A stretch of 64,000 bases of DNA from Winogradskyella flava (GTDB lineage: Bacteria; Bacteroidota; Bacteroidia; Flavobacteriales; Flavobacteriaceae). The first letter of the stretch is position 1; every line of letters begins with the position of its first letter. The stretch is taken from the NCBI RefSeq assembly GCF_014243395.1, contig NZ_JACLCP010000002.1, positions 620,001 to 684,000 of the forward strand, read 5' to 3'. Below, piece by piece: positions 50,275 through 59,332 of the stretch. Position numbers and translations under genes: made by a program. The notes beneath the pieces are model-generated. The model ran no database searches. It was not told the origin of the DNA and worked only from the letters and a program-made list of their open reading frames with translations.

Positions 50275-51645
50275 ATATACGCAATACTAGACATAGAAAC
50301 TACTGGAGGAAAGTACAATGAAGAAGGCATTACCGAAATAGCCATTTATCGATTTGATGGTCATAAAGTTACCGATCAATTTATTTCTTTAGTCAATCCA
50401 GAACGGGAAATTCAACCATTTGTGGTCAATCTTACTGGCATTAATTCCAACATGCTCAAAAATGCTCCCAAGTTTTATGAAGTTGCGAAACGTATCGTAG
50501 AGATTACTGAGGATTGTATTCTTGTAGCCCATAATTCTGATTTTGACTATCGCATTCTTAAAACTGAATTTAAGCGTCTTGGTTTTCCCTTTAAACGCAA
50601 AACACTATGCACCGTACAATTATCGCAGCAGCTTATTCCAGATATGGAATCCTACAGCTTAGGCAAATTGACACGTGCACTAGGTATACCTGTGAGTGAT
50701 AGGCATCGTGCCAATGGAGACGCTATGGCTACAGTGAAATTGTTTAAAATGCTGTTGAACAAGGACACGGATAAAACCATTATAAAAAACGCGGTAAAAA
50801 TTGAACAAAAATCGAAATTAGCATCTAATCTCAAAGACATTATTGAAGAATTGCCAAGTGACACAGGTGTATATTACATACATGATGCTAATGGAAATAT
50901 AATATACATCGGTAAGAGTAACAACATTAGAAAGCGCATAACACAACACTTTACTAATAAAAACTCGAAGTCAAAAAAGATTCAGGTGCAAGTTGCTGCT
51001 GTGACCTATGAAAAAACTGGAAGTGAACTCGTTGCACTTTTAAAAGAAAGTGAAGAAATAAAGGCCAACAAGCCTATTTTGAATAGAGCCTTAAAACGAA
51101 ATCAATTTACACAAGGTCTTTATAGTTTTAGGGATGATAATGGTTATATAAATCTCAGAGTTAGTCATATTAGAACCAATGAAAAACCCATTACCACATT
51201 CACCAACAGAAAAAGCGGTACTTCATTCATAAACCGAATGGTGGAAACATACGAGCTGTGCAATAAATTATGTGGTCAAGAAAAATCTGAAACAAGCTGC
51301 TTCGATTATGGCATCAAAGCTTGTCATGGCGCTTGTGTAAACGAAGAAAGTCCTGAAAGCTATAATAAACGTGCCAATGTAGTTATTGAAAAAAACAGCT
51401 ATGACAACAAGGACATGATTCTTATTGATAGAGGAAGAGATATTGAAGAAAAAAGTGTCATTCTGATTGAAGACGGTATTTTTAGAGGCATAGGTTTTTT
51501 TGATTTAAATCATCAAATCAACAACCGTGAAATATTGGAATCACTCATTACACCAATGCAAAACAATAGAGATACCCAGCACATTATCCAAAGTTATATG
51601 CGAAGAAATAAACGACTAAAAATAATAGAACTTCAAAAACAATGA
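50275..51645 (+). CDS. DnaQ-like exonuclease fused to GIY-YIG/UvrC-type domain, non-AUG start
   Basis: The frame encodes an N-terminal DEDDh exonuclease with ExoI motif LDIETTGGKYNEEGITEIA (Asp6, Glu8), ExoII HNSDFDYRIL and ExoIII HRANGDAMATVKLF, then a GIY-YIG nuclease domain (GVYYIHDANGNIIYIGKSNNIRKRI, split), as in the UvrC N-terminus and Cho. ExoI lies upstream of the first GTG (50422), so that start would delete catalytic residues. In frame there is a stop at 50269-50271, then CTC ATA TAC GCA; ATA at 50275 is the only plausible initiator (isoleucine codon read as Met, giving 456 residues). It ends with a 4-base overlap with the next gene. The role is likely DNA repair. Confidence 0.85.
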   Translation: MYAILDIETTGGKYNEEGITEIAIYRFDGHKVTDQFISLVNPEREIQPFVVNLTGINSNMLKNAPKFYEVAKRIVEITEDCILVAHNSDFDYRILKTEFKRLGFPFKRKTLCTVQLSQQLIPDMESYSLGKLTRALGIPVSDRHRANGDAMATVKLFKMLLNKDTDKTIIKNAVKIEQKSKLASNLKDIIEELPSDTGVYYIHDANGNIIYIGKSNNIRKRITQHFTNKNSKSKKIQVQVAAVTYEKTGSELVALLKESEEIKANKPILNRALKRNQFTQGLYSFRDDNGYINLRVSHIRTNEKPITTFTNRKSGTSFINRMVETYELCNKLCGQEKSETSCFDYGIKACHGACVNEESPESYNKRANVVIEKNSYDNKDMILIDRGRDIEEKSVILIEDGIFRGIGFFDLNHQINNREILESLITPMQNNRDTQHIIQSYMRRNKRLKIIELQKQ

Positions 51646-53585
51646 AATTAAAGCTTACACTAATAACCTTACTATTTTCTCTACACTGTATTGCTCAAGA
51701 TTATAATGTTGATATGCAGGTTTACAAAAGTGATGTATCTCAGACCTCTTATGCGAGAGATTCTACAGCCAATGCATTAGTCATTTATGACTACGGCAAC
51801 AGTTTTATAGATAAAGAGACCTTTTGGCTAAGGTGCCAAGTGAAACAAAAGATAAAAATCTTGAAAGCGGAAGGTATTGATCGTGGTGAGATTGAAGTAA
51901 AACTTTACAAGGGCAAATCTTCTAAAGAAAGAATTAAAAATATAAAAGGCGCAACATATAATTCAGAAAACGATGAAATGGTAAAAACCATTTTAGAACC
52001 CAGTGCCATATTTAGAGAAGAAAATGAAAATTATACATTGGTTAAATTCGTTCTTCCAAAAGTCAAAGTTGGAAGTGTTATAACTTACAGTTATGAAACG
52101 CAATCACGTTTCATAACAAAATATCAACCTTGGTACTTTCAAGGTCCAGATCCTGTTTTATATAGTGAATACAACACAAGTATTCCAGCCAATTACGATT
52201 ATCACGTCAAGTTAGTCGGTGGAAGACTATTAGATGTTAATGATGTGACTATAGAATATAACTGTTTGGAAGTAGGAAGAGGCGGTGCAGCAGATTGTAC
52301 AATAAGGAAGTATGTCATGACAGATATTCCTGCATATAAACCCGAAAGTTACACCACTACATCTCTCAATTACATTTCTAGAATAGAATATGAACTTAAT
52401 GAAGTAAAGCGTTTTGATGGAGGTGTTGATAAGTTATCAAAAACGTGGGACGATGTTGATAAGGAATTAAAAACTGATGCTGATTTTGGTAGACAAATAG
52501 GCAAGAGAAGTTTGGTCAAGAATCTTTTACCATCCGATATCATGTCGATTGAAGACCAATTAGAAAAAGCGAAAACCATTTATCAATTTGTATTAGAAAA
52601 TTACACCTGGAATGGCAAATCAGAACGTTATGATGTTTCTGTGAAAGAGCTGTTGAAAGAAAAAAATGGTAGTGTTTTTGAAATAAACATACTTTTAGAA
52701 AACCTACTCAACAGTGAAGGTTTTCAAGTATATCCTGTGCTGATATCGACAAGAGAAAATGGATTGCCAACTACAATATACCCAATCTTGACAGACTTTA
52801 ATTACCTCATCTTAAAAACTACCATAAATGGGAAAGATTACTTTCTCGATGCAACAGATCCCTATTTGGAATTTGGGGAATTACCTTTTAGATGTCTAAA
52901 CCAATATGGAAGGTTAATGGATTTTGAGAATGAAAGTTCTTGGGAGGACATCAAACCACAAGGGTATTCGTTAAGAAGTCATAGAGTGAATCTCAATTTT
53001 GAAGATGATGCCTTTTTTGGTAAAGTAGAAAGTAAGTTCACCGGATACCATTCACATGGTCCAAAACAAGGTTATTTAGAAAATCCAATTGCCTATAAAG
53101 AAGGGAAAATCAATTCGAATGCAGATTTTTTAATTGAAAACCATGAAGTACTTGATTTTGATAAAACTAAATCTGATTTTAAAGAGATACTTGAGTTATC
53201 CATTGAGCCAGAAATAATTGGTAATAAAATTTACCTTAATCCTTTTATTTTCAAGTTCTTTACAGAGAATCCTTTTAAACTAGAAGAGCGTTCATATCCA
53301 ATAGACTTTGGTTATAAGGATATCTATTCCTACAGCATGAAGCTTCACTTAGGAGAGAATTTAAAGGTCGCTGAAATTCCCAGTAACATAAGTCAAAAGC
53401 TTCCAAATAATTCTGGGACATTTATTTTCAATGTTGAATCTAATGGTAATAATGAGTTGACCCTTTACTTTAAAGTAAAATTTGATTTAGCGATTTACGC
53501 TCCTGAATATTATGACTATTTAAAAAAATTCATGAGTCAAGTTGTAGAAAATCAAAATAACACTACCATTGTATTAGAAAAGTAA
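51642..53585 (+). CDS. DUF3857/transglutaminase-like exported protein
   Basis: This 647-residue protein has a signal peptide (residues 1-18, ending HCIAQ). The N-terminal domain is DUF3857 (about 20-260; YDYGNSFIDKETFWLRCQVKQKIKI, split, and VKFVLPKVKVGSVITYSYETQ). The central part carries a transglutaminase-like fold (about 310-420): AKTIYQFVLENYTWNGKSERYD, where a Cys would be expected but here the motif is LLKEKNGSVFEINILLENLL with no Cys, then FYLDATDPYLEFGELP. So the catalytic Cys appears missing and the domain may be non-enzymatic. It is translationally coupled (ATGA) to the DnaQ fusion. Confidence 0.9.
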   Translation: MKLKLTLITLLFSLHCIAQDYNVDMQVYKSDVSQTSYARDSTANALVIYDYGNSFIDKETFWLRCQVKQKIKILKAEGIDRGEIEVKLYKGKSSKERIKNIKGATYNSENDEMVKTILEPSAIFREENENYTLVKFVLPKVKVGSVITYSYETQSRFITKYQPWYFQGPDPVLYSEYNTSIPANYDYHVKLVGGRLLDVNDVTIEYNCLEVGRGGAADCTIRKYVMTDIPAYKPESYTTTSLNYISRIEYELNEVKRFDGGVDKLSKTWDDVDKELKTDADFGRQIGKRSLVKNLLPSDIMSIEDQLEKAKTIYQFVLENYTWNGKSERYDVSVKELLKEKNGSVFEINILLENLLNSEGFQVYPVLISTRENGLPTTIYPILTDFNYLILKTTINGKDYFLDATDPYLEFGELPFRCLNQYGRLMDFENESSWEDIKPQGYSLRSHRVNLNFEDDAFFGKVESKFTGYHSHGPKQGYLENPIAYKEGKINSNADFLIENHEVLDFDKTKSDFKEILELSIEPEIIGNKIYLNPFIFKFFTENPFKLEERSYPIDFGYKDIYSYSMKLHLGENLKVAEIPSNISQKLPNNSGTFIFNVESNGNNELTLYFKVKFDLAIYAPEYYDYLKKFMSQVVENQNNTTIVLEK

Positions 53586-53611
53586 TAATATTACTTTTTG
53601 TATTTTTAAAC

Positions 53612-54490
53612 GTGGAAACTTCAACAAAACATACTTGGCGCTCTAAACTTCATGAAATCATTTATGAAGCAGATACGCCTACAGGTAAGTTATTTGATGT
53701 TGTTTTACTAATCGCTATTCTTGCTAGTATAGTTTTGGTAATGTTAGAGAGCATAAGTGCCTTTGATGCTAAATACCATGATTTTCTCAATATTTCAGAG
53801 TGGATAATAACTATCTTATTTTCTATTGAATACATCGCCAGAATAGTTTCTGTAAAACGCCCATTAAAATACGTTTTTAGCTTTTATGGAATTATAGACT
53901 TACTCTCAACTGTGCCAAAATATATTTCATTAATGTTGGGCGGTACTCAAGCCTTAGTTGCTCTAAGAGCATTACGTTTATTACGCGTATTTAGAATATT
54001 AAAACTTGCACGGTATCTAGGTGCTTCAAATCAACTTGCCAACGCTATTAAAGCCAGTAGAGCAAAGATTGCTGTTTTTCTATTTGCCGTGCTCATAGCT
54101 GCAACAATTTTTGGAACTATAATGTATCTGGTTGAAGGTGAAGAAAACGGATTTACCAATATCCCTAAAAGTATCTATTGGTGCATTGTAACCTTAACAA
54201 CTGTAGGTTTTGGTGACATAGCTCCCGCTACACCATTAGGGCAGTTTATTGCTACTATTATAATGATTCTAGGTTATGGTATTATTGCCGTACCAACAGG
54301 TATTGTATCCGCTGAATACACAAAAGCATCAGAGAATGAAACAGGAAAACGACTTATAACTGATGAGGAAGTTGAACAACTAAAAACAGTTATTCGTAAT
54401 ACACAGTCTTGTGAAAATTGCTTGGCCGAGAAGCATCCGGATCACTCTCACTTTTGTCATAAATGTGGTCACGAGTTACATCATGACTAA
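53612..54490 (+). CDS. Voltage-gated K+ channel with C-terminal Cys4 ribbon
   Basis: This 292-residue membrane protein starts at GTG 53612. It has six helices: S1-S3 near residues 27-110 (LFDVVLLIAILASIVLVML and on), the S4 sensor ALRALRLLRVFRILKLARYLG with regularly spaced Arg/Lys, S5 (AVFLFAVLIAATIFGTIMYLV), a pore with selectivity filter TLTTVGFGDIAPAT (TVGFGD) and S6. The last 25 or so residues form a Cys4 zinc ribbon (CENC and CHKC, with His-rich HPDHSH between), so the channel may sense metal or redox state. The stop overlaps the miaA start. Confidence 0.92.
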   Translation: METSTKHTWRSKLHEIIYEADTPTGKLFDVVLLIAILASIVLVMLESISAFDAKYHDFLNISEWIITILFSIEYIARIVSVKRPLKYVFSFYGIIDLLSTVPKYISLMLGGTQALVALRALRLLRVFRILKLARYLGASNQLANAIKASRAKIAVFLFAVLIAATIFGTIMYLVEGEENGFTNIPKSIYWCIVTLTTVGFGDIAPATPLGQFIATIIMILGYGIIAVPTGIVSAEYTKASENETGKRLITDEEVEQLKTVIRNTQSCENCLAEKHPDHSHFCHKCGHELHHD

Positions 54491-55403
54491 ATCATTAATT
54501 GCCATAGTTGGCCCAACAGCGATTGGAAAAACAGCGCTCAGTATAAAATTGGCCCAACACTTTGGTACAGATATTATTTCTGCCGATTCACGTCAGTTTT
54601 ATCAAGAAATGAACATAGGTACCGCTGTACCATCGACTGAAGAGTTAACTTCAGTTAGGCATCATTTTATTCAGCATAAATCGATTAAAGATGACTATTC
54701 TGTAGGTGATTTTGAGAGAGATGCTATTCCAAAAATTACAGCAATCCATAAAACTAATCTCATTGCTGTAATGGTTGGCGGTTCTGGCTTGTATGTTAAA
54801 GCTATAACTAAAGGCTTGGATGATTTTCCTGAAGTTGATAAAACCATTAGATTTAAACTCAACGATCTATTGAATAGAGAGGGTTTAAAGCCATTGCAAA
54901 CGAAACTTAAGTCATTAGATCCAAAAGCTTATAAAACCATTGCTATTGATAACCCTCAACGTGTGGTGAGAGCATTAGAAATTTGTATTGGCACAGATAA
55001 ACCTTATTCATCTTTTTTAACAAACTCTGAAAAAAAGCGAAACTTTAATACCATAACAATTGGCTTAGATGCAGAGCGCTCTATCATTTATGATCGAATC
55101 AACAGACGTGTCGATATTATGGTTGAGAATGGTTTAATTGAAGAAGCCAAAGCTTTATTGCCTTATAAAAATATAAACGCCTTAAATACTGTTGGTTATA
55201 AAGAACTCTTCCAATATTTTGAAGGCAATCACACACTAGATTTTGCAATTTCAGAAATAAAAAAAAACACAAGACGTTTTGCCAAGCGGCAATTAACGTG
55301 GTTTAGAAAAGATGACACTATTAAGTGGTTTGATTATAATGGAGATATCAATGACATTATAGATTTCATTGAAAAAAGAATAAAAAAAAATCCAGCTATT
55401 TAG
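54483..55403 (+). CDS. miaA: tRNA dimethylallyltransferase MiaA
   Basis: This 306-residue enzyme adds the dimethylallyl group to A37 of tRNAs that read UNN codons. The ATG at 54483 gives MTKSLIAIVGPTAIGKTALS with P-loop GPTAIGKT (10-17); an earlier in-frame ATG at 54411 would add 24 residues from the previous gene's frame and is rejected. Further motifs: IISADSRQFYQEMNIGTAVP (substrate DSRQ), MVGGSGLYVKAITKGLDD, and RFAKRQLTWFRKDDTIKWFD near the end. It overlaps the K+ channel gene by 8 bases. Its stop codon lies inside the terminator. Confidence 0.96.
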   Translation: MTKSLIAIVGPTAIGKTALSIKLAQHFGTDIISADSRQFYQEMNIGTAVPSTEELTSVRHHFIQHKSIKDDYSVGDFERDAIPKITAIHKTNLIAVMVGGSGLYVKAITKGLDDFPEVDKTIRFKLNDLLNREGLKPLQTKLKSLDPKAYKTIAIDNPQRVVRALEICIGTDKPYSSFLTNSEKKRNFNTITIGLDAERSIIYDRINRRVDIMVENGLIEEAKALLPYKNINALNTVGYKELFQYFEGNHTLDFAISEIKKNTRRFAKRQLTWFRKDDTIKWFDYNGDINDIIDFIEKRIKKNPAI

Positions 55404-55416
55404 CTGGATTTTTTTA
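55386..55416. terminator. Bidirectional terminator between miaA and the response regulator
   Basis: AAAAATCCAGCTA and TAGCTGGATTTTT form a perfect 13-bp stem with a tiny loop. T-runs flank it on both strands, so it ends miaA (plus) and the response-regulator operon (minus). Confidence 0.92.
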
Positions 55417-55419
55417 TTA

Positions 55420-56130
55420 CTAATCTTTATTATTTATTACCAATCGGAAGCCCTCTCCATGAATATTGAGGATCTCCACATTAGGATCTGGTTTTAAATA
55501 TTTACGCAATTTCGCTATATAAACATCCATACTTCGAGAAGTGAAGTAGTTATCATCTCTCCATATCTTAGTCAATGCTAATTCCCTTGGCATTAGGTCA
55601 TTTTCATGCAATGCCAAAAGACGTAACAATTCATTTTCTTTTGGAGACAATTTGGTAGGTTCTCCTCCATCCAATTTTAGGAAACGTAATTTTGAATTAA
55701 GATCAAAACGCCCAATCTTAAATTCAAATTGTTTGCTGTCTGCCACTGAATCTGTAGCTTTACGCTGCATGATTGCTTTTATCTTCATCAATAAAACCTC
55801 ACTATCAAACGGTTTATTGAGATAATCATCCGCACCGACTTTATAACCTTTAAGAACATCTTCTTTCATAGCTTTTGCTGTTAAAAAGATAATTGGAACA
55901 TCTGTATTTTTTTCTCGAATCTCTTTAGCTAATGTAAATCCATCCTTATAAGGCATCATTACATCCAAAATACAAAGATCGTAGTCATCCTTTTTGAACT
56001 TTTCAAAGCCCTCCATCCCATTCTTGGCATGGACTACGTCGTAATCGTTCATCATTAAATAATCTTTTAAAACAGTTCCAAAATTTGGATCGTCCTCTAC
56101 CAAAAGAATTTTTTTATTTTGTTCTTCCAT
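55420..56130 (-). CDS. OmpR-family response regulator
   Basis: This 236-residue regulator has a receiver domain (1-122) with acidic VEDDPN, phospho-acceptor D56 (LCILDVMMPYKDG), conserved Thr/Ser in IIFLTAKA and Lys in DDYLNKPFD. A winged-helix DNA-binding domain (about 140-236) ends with FTSRSMDVYIAKLRKYLKPDPNVEILNIHGEGFRL (split). It is arranged head-to-tail behind its histidine kinase (8-base gap). The pairing resembles Bacteroidota RprX/RprY-type systems. Target genes unknown. Confidence 0.95.
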   Translation of the reverse strand: MEEQNKKILLVEDDPNFGTVLKDYLMMNDYDVVHAKNGMEGFEKFKKDDYDLCILDVMMPYKDGFTLAKEIREKNTDVPIIFLTAKAMKEDVLKGYKVGADDYLNKPFDSEVLLMKIKAIMQRKATDSVADSKQFEFKIGRFDLNSKLRFLKLDGGEPTKLSPKENELLRLLALHENDLMPRELALTKIWRDDNYFTSRSMDVYIAKLRKYLKPDPNVEILNIHGEGFRLVINNKD

Positions 56131-56138
56131 GATTTTAT

Positions 56139-57713
56139 TTATGATATTAATGGCAGTTTAATATTAAATATACTGCCTTTTCCTTTTTCACTTTCTACTG
56201 ATATATAACCTTGATGGTCTTCTACTATTCTTTTAACATATGCCAAACCGAGTCCATGACCTTTTACATTGTGCACATTTCCTGTATGTTCTCTATAAAA
56301 CTTCTCAAACACACGTTTCGCTACTTGTTTTGACATTCCATTGCCCTGATCTGCAATTTTTAGAATTATACTATTTCCAATATTTTCGGTATAAACATCA
56401 ATCTTAGGTGCATTATCCGAATATTTTATAGCATTGTCTAAAATGTTAACAATTACATTTGTAAAATGTGTTTCATTTGCTAAAACTGATGACTTTACAG
56501 CATTTAAATGTGTTTTTACATAACCCTTTCTATCTTCTACTATTAGCTCTACATGTGTAATTGCGTCTTCTACTAAGTCGTGTAACTCGATCCGTTCCTT
56601 ACTTATATTGAGTTCATTTTTCTCTAATTTAGAAATACGTAGAACATTCTCTACTTGTGCATGCATGCGCTTATTTTCGTCCTTAATCATTCCCAAATAG
56701 CGCTTAACCTTATCTTGATCTGATATTATTTTAGGATTCCTAATAGCATCTAACGCTAGGTTTATAGTGGCAATAGGTGTCTTAAATTCATGCGTCATAT
56801 TATTAATAAAATCCGTCTTTATCTGCGATATCTTCCGTTGCTTTATCAATTGGTGTATGGCACTCGAAAACGCTAAAATGATTATACCTGTAAACACGAT
56901 CGAAAGCACAACCATCCACAATATAGATGATAAGAGGTATTTCTTTCGTTCTGGAAAATCAACGTAGAGCGTATAATTACTTTCGTCATTATTATCTAAA
57001 AAAACGGGAATACCAATCGTAGTCTCAGGGTTTTTATCGAAGTTTAATGTTTGAATCTTCGTGGCCAAATCATTATCATAAATAGCAAATTCATATTCTA
57101 AATCCACGCCCTCATCACGCAAATGCCTATTCAAAAGTGTTTTAACGTATAATGACGTTATTCTCTTATGTATGGGCACACTTTTAAGCAAGGTTTTAAA
57201 TGAGGCTTCATAACTTTGCTTATCAATTTCTGGTAATTTAGAAAACTCCCTTAAAATTCTTTCAGGTTTTATACTAAGGTTATTCCCATCTAACCGCGAT
57301 TTATTGTAATACTCTGTAATACGCTCATTAGTAAAACTACTAATATCTATGCTGTCTGTATCAATTTCAAAGAACAAGGACGGTACTTTAAAGCGTTCTT
57401 CCAAAACCGTATTTCTATGAATTATGGTTTCATCATTAACTTCATCATCAGTAGTAATATATAACTGCCTAATTATGGTTGAATCTGGCTCTCTGTTATC
57501 TGCTATATAAGGTTGAATTAAACTGTAATACTTCTTAATTTCAAAATCCTCAATATCTCTAGAAACGAAACTGAGAGCACGTGTAACACTTAATGTAAAA
57601 TTCTTCTCCTCATTTTCTAAGCTATTATTTATAAAAAACGATTGTACAAAGATTATACCTATAAGTGATAGGCTCATTAATATCACTAAAACGATGAATA
57701 GCTTTTTACCCAT
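56139..57713 (-). CDS. Sensor histidine kinase
   Basis: This 524-residue membrane kinase has one N-terminal helix (residues 4-27), a periplasmic sensor of about 230 residues, and a second helix near 263-283 (LLSSILWMVVLSIVFTGIII). The kinase core begins KTDFINNMTHEFKTPIATI, with the phospho-accepting His in THEFKTP; an N-box NILDNAIKYSDN, a G1 box ADQGNGMS and G2 HGLGLAYVKRIVEDHQGY follow. No HAMP domain was evident. It is followed by its OmpR partner. Confidence 0.95.
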   Translation of the reverse strand: MGKKLFIVLVILMSLSLIGIIFVQSFFINNSLENEEKNFTLSVTRALSFVSRDIEDFEIKKYYSLIQPYIADNREPDSTIIRQLYITTDDEVNDETIIHRNTVLEERFKVPSLFFEIDTDSIDISSFTNERITEYYNKSRLDGNNLSIKPERILREFSKLPEIDKQSYEASFKTLLKSVPIHKRITSLYVKTLLNRHLRDEGVDLEYEFAIYDNDLATKIQTLNFDKNPETTIGIPVFLDNNDESNYTLYVDFPERKKYLLSSILWMVVLSIVFTGIIILAFSSAIHQLIKQRKISQIKTDFINNMTHEFKTPIATINLALDAIRNPKIISDQDKVKRYLGMIKDENKRMHAQVENVLRISKLEKNELNISKERIELHDLVEDAITHVELIVEDRKGYVKTHLNAVKSSVLANETHFTNVIVNILDNAIKYSDNAPKIDVYTENIGNSIILKIADQGNGMSKQVAKRVFEKFYREHTGNVHNVKGHGLGLAYVKRIVEDHQGYISVESEKGKGSIFNIKLPLIS

Positions 57714-57783
57714 CAGCCAAATTTAACATTTTAACATTTAGTACAAATTATGTTTAACCTTACATTAACAAAAGGCCGTATAT

Positions 57784-58371
57784 CTAATCTAGTTTTTGGA
57801 GAATAGCACTATGAATATCTTTAGCTTGTGATTTTGCTTCATCTAAATCGTTATTCATAATTACAAAATCAGATTTATGGATTTTTTCTATATCGGATAG
57901 TTGGTTCGCTATTATGGACTTTACTTTTTCTTTGGAAGTACCATCACGCCTTATAACGCGATCAATTCTCAAATCCTCATCTGCAATTACCGTTATAATA
58001 TAATCGTATTGATGCTCTAAATTGTTTTCAAAAATAATGGCAGCTTCTTTAATGATATATGGAGCATTTTGTTTCTTTAGCCATCGCTTGAAATGAGCAG
58101 TTACTTTTGGGTGAACGATGGCATTCATTTTATCCAAAAGTATTTTATCGTTAAATATTTTTGAGGCGAGATATGGTCTATTCAATTTACCATCCTTATA
58201 TGCAGATTCGCCAAATAATTCTATAAGCTTTCTCTTTATTACTTTAGAGCGATTCATAAGGGCTTTGGCTTCCTTATCTGCTATATAAATAGGTATACCC
58301 AATGACTTAAAGTACTTCCCGATCGTTGTCTTTCCACTACCAATTCCTCCTGTCAGCCCTATTATTACCAT
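57784..58371 (-). CDS. coaE: Dephospho-CoA kinase
   Basis: This 195-residue P-loop kinase completes coenzyme A synthesis by phosphorylating dephospho-CoA at the 3' position. The P-loop is GGIGSGKTT (8-16). YIADKEAKALM carries the DxxA substrate motif, HPKVTAHFKRWLKK is the CoA-binding H-P motif, and IIKEAAIIFENNLEHQYDYIITVIAD (split) is conserved. Length is typical. It follows the YbbR gene by 1 base and precedes the histidine kinase by 70 bases, so it shares its operon with the YbbR and glycosyltransferase genes. Confidence 0.95.
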   Translation of the reverse strand: MVIIGLTGGIGSGKTTIGKYFKSLGIPIYIADKEAKALMNRSKVIKRKLIELFGESAYKDGKLNRPYLASKIFNDKILLDKMNAIVHPKVTAHFKRWLKKQNAPYIIKEAAIIFENNLEHQYDYIITVIADEDLRIDRVIRRDGTSKEKVKSIIANQLSDIEKIHKSDFVIMNNDLDEAKSQAKDIHSAILQKLD

Positions 58372-58372
58372 A

Positions 58373-59329
58373 CTATAGTTTTATGAAATCGATACGTTTT
58401 TGCTTCATTCCTACACGCTTGACAAATTCAGGTTGCTTTGTGATCTTCGGCACAAAATAGGTTTGATTTTTTTTGATATCACCATAGTCACATTCAACAG
58501 TAAAATCTTTAGCTTCAATTAAATTGTAATTATCCAAATCTACATAGTAAGATACCGTTACAGACTTAGGAAAGTAATTGATGTTAGTATTAGCAGGTTT
58601 ATTTCTTATTTGAACTGGTACCTGCTTCTGACCTTCAGTAAAGCGCTTAACATGAGCTCTTACCGTTGTTGATTTTGGGAATATTTCAATTCCTTTAGTA
58701 CTAATGAAATCTATATCTTCTTCAATATTTGTATTGACATCGTTTAGACTTAACGCCTCTGTTGAAATTGATATAATACTGTCTATTTTTATTGAAGAAC
58801 CAACAATTTTTACACTATCAATATCTAAGCTAAAACCGTCTTTTACATCATATCCAGTCGCAAAATCTATATCGGTATTTAAAATCACAGGTACATATTT
58901 AGCAGCCCTTTTAGAATAAGGCAAGATTAATGTATCTGGCTTTACAGAAAGTAGTTTATAAGAAGAACCTAATTGATCTTCTATAATAAATCTATGGTTT
59001 TGTACATTGAAAACAAAATGTTCTCTTTCTGTACTTAAATGCGTTTTCACATCTAAGTCAACAGCTTTAGTTTTATTGAAAATAAAAGGTACTAATGCAA
59101 AACCCTTGGCTTCTACAATGGCTTCCAACTTGTTTAAAGAATCATTTTGGAGCATAATTTCATCTTCCAAGTTATCAAGATTTACTTTAAGTGCTATGGT
59201 TTGTTTATAATCATTCGATAGCTTAGAAAATATCAAGAAGATAAAAGAAATAGCTATAAAGATGCTAAAACGTTTAACGTTCCGCTTTTTTAAATAATTC
59301 TTTATGTCAACTTTTTTCTTAGATACCAT
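58373..59329 (-). CDS. YbbR-like domain protein
   Basis: This 318-residue membrane protein has a basic N-terminus and one membrane helix near residues 20-38 (RFSIFIAISFIFLIFSKL). Its extracytoplasmic part contains YbbR-like beta repeats of about 70-80 residues: FVFNVQNHRFIIEDQLGSSYKLLSVKPDTLILPYSKR (split), VKIVGSSIKIDSIISISTEAL, then KQVPVQIRNKPANTNINYFPKSVTVSYYVDLDN (split). YbbR proteins in other phyla act with cyclic-di-AMP synthase, but the neighbour here is coaE and a GT, so that role is not assumed. Confidence 0.88.
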   Translation of the reverse strand: MVSKKKVDIKNYLKKRNVKRFSIFIAISFIFLIFSKLSNDYKQTIALKVNLDNLEDEIMLQNDSLNKLEAIVEAKGFALVPFIFNKTKAVDLDVKTHLSTEREHFVFNVQNHRFIIEDQLGSSYKLLSVKPDTLILPYSKRAAKYVPVILNTDIDFATGYDVKDGFSLDIDSVKIVGSSIKIDSIISISTEALSLNDVNTNIEEDIDFISTKGIEIFPKSTTVRAHVKRFTEGQKQVPVQIRNKPANTNINYFPKSVTVSYYVDLDNYNLIEAKDFTVECDYGDIKKNQTYFVPKITKQPEFVKRVGMKQKRIDFIKL

Positions 59330-59332
59330 ATT

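Noticed and set aside
50422..51645. GTG start for the DnaQ/GIY-YIG fusion
   Set aside because: It removes the catalytic DIET motif, which is in frame and intact upstream.
54411..54482. 24-residue N-terminal extension of miaA
   Set aside because: It is the channel gene read in another frame; the MiaA P-loop begins properly from ATG 54483.
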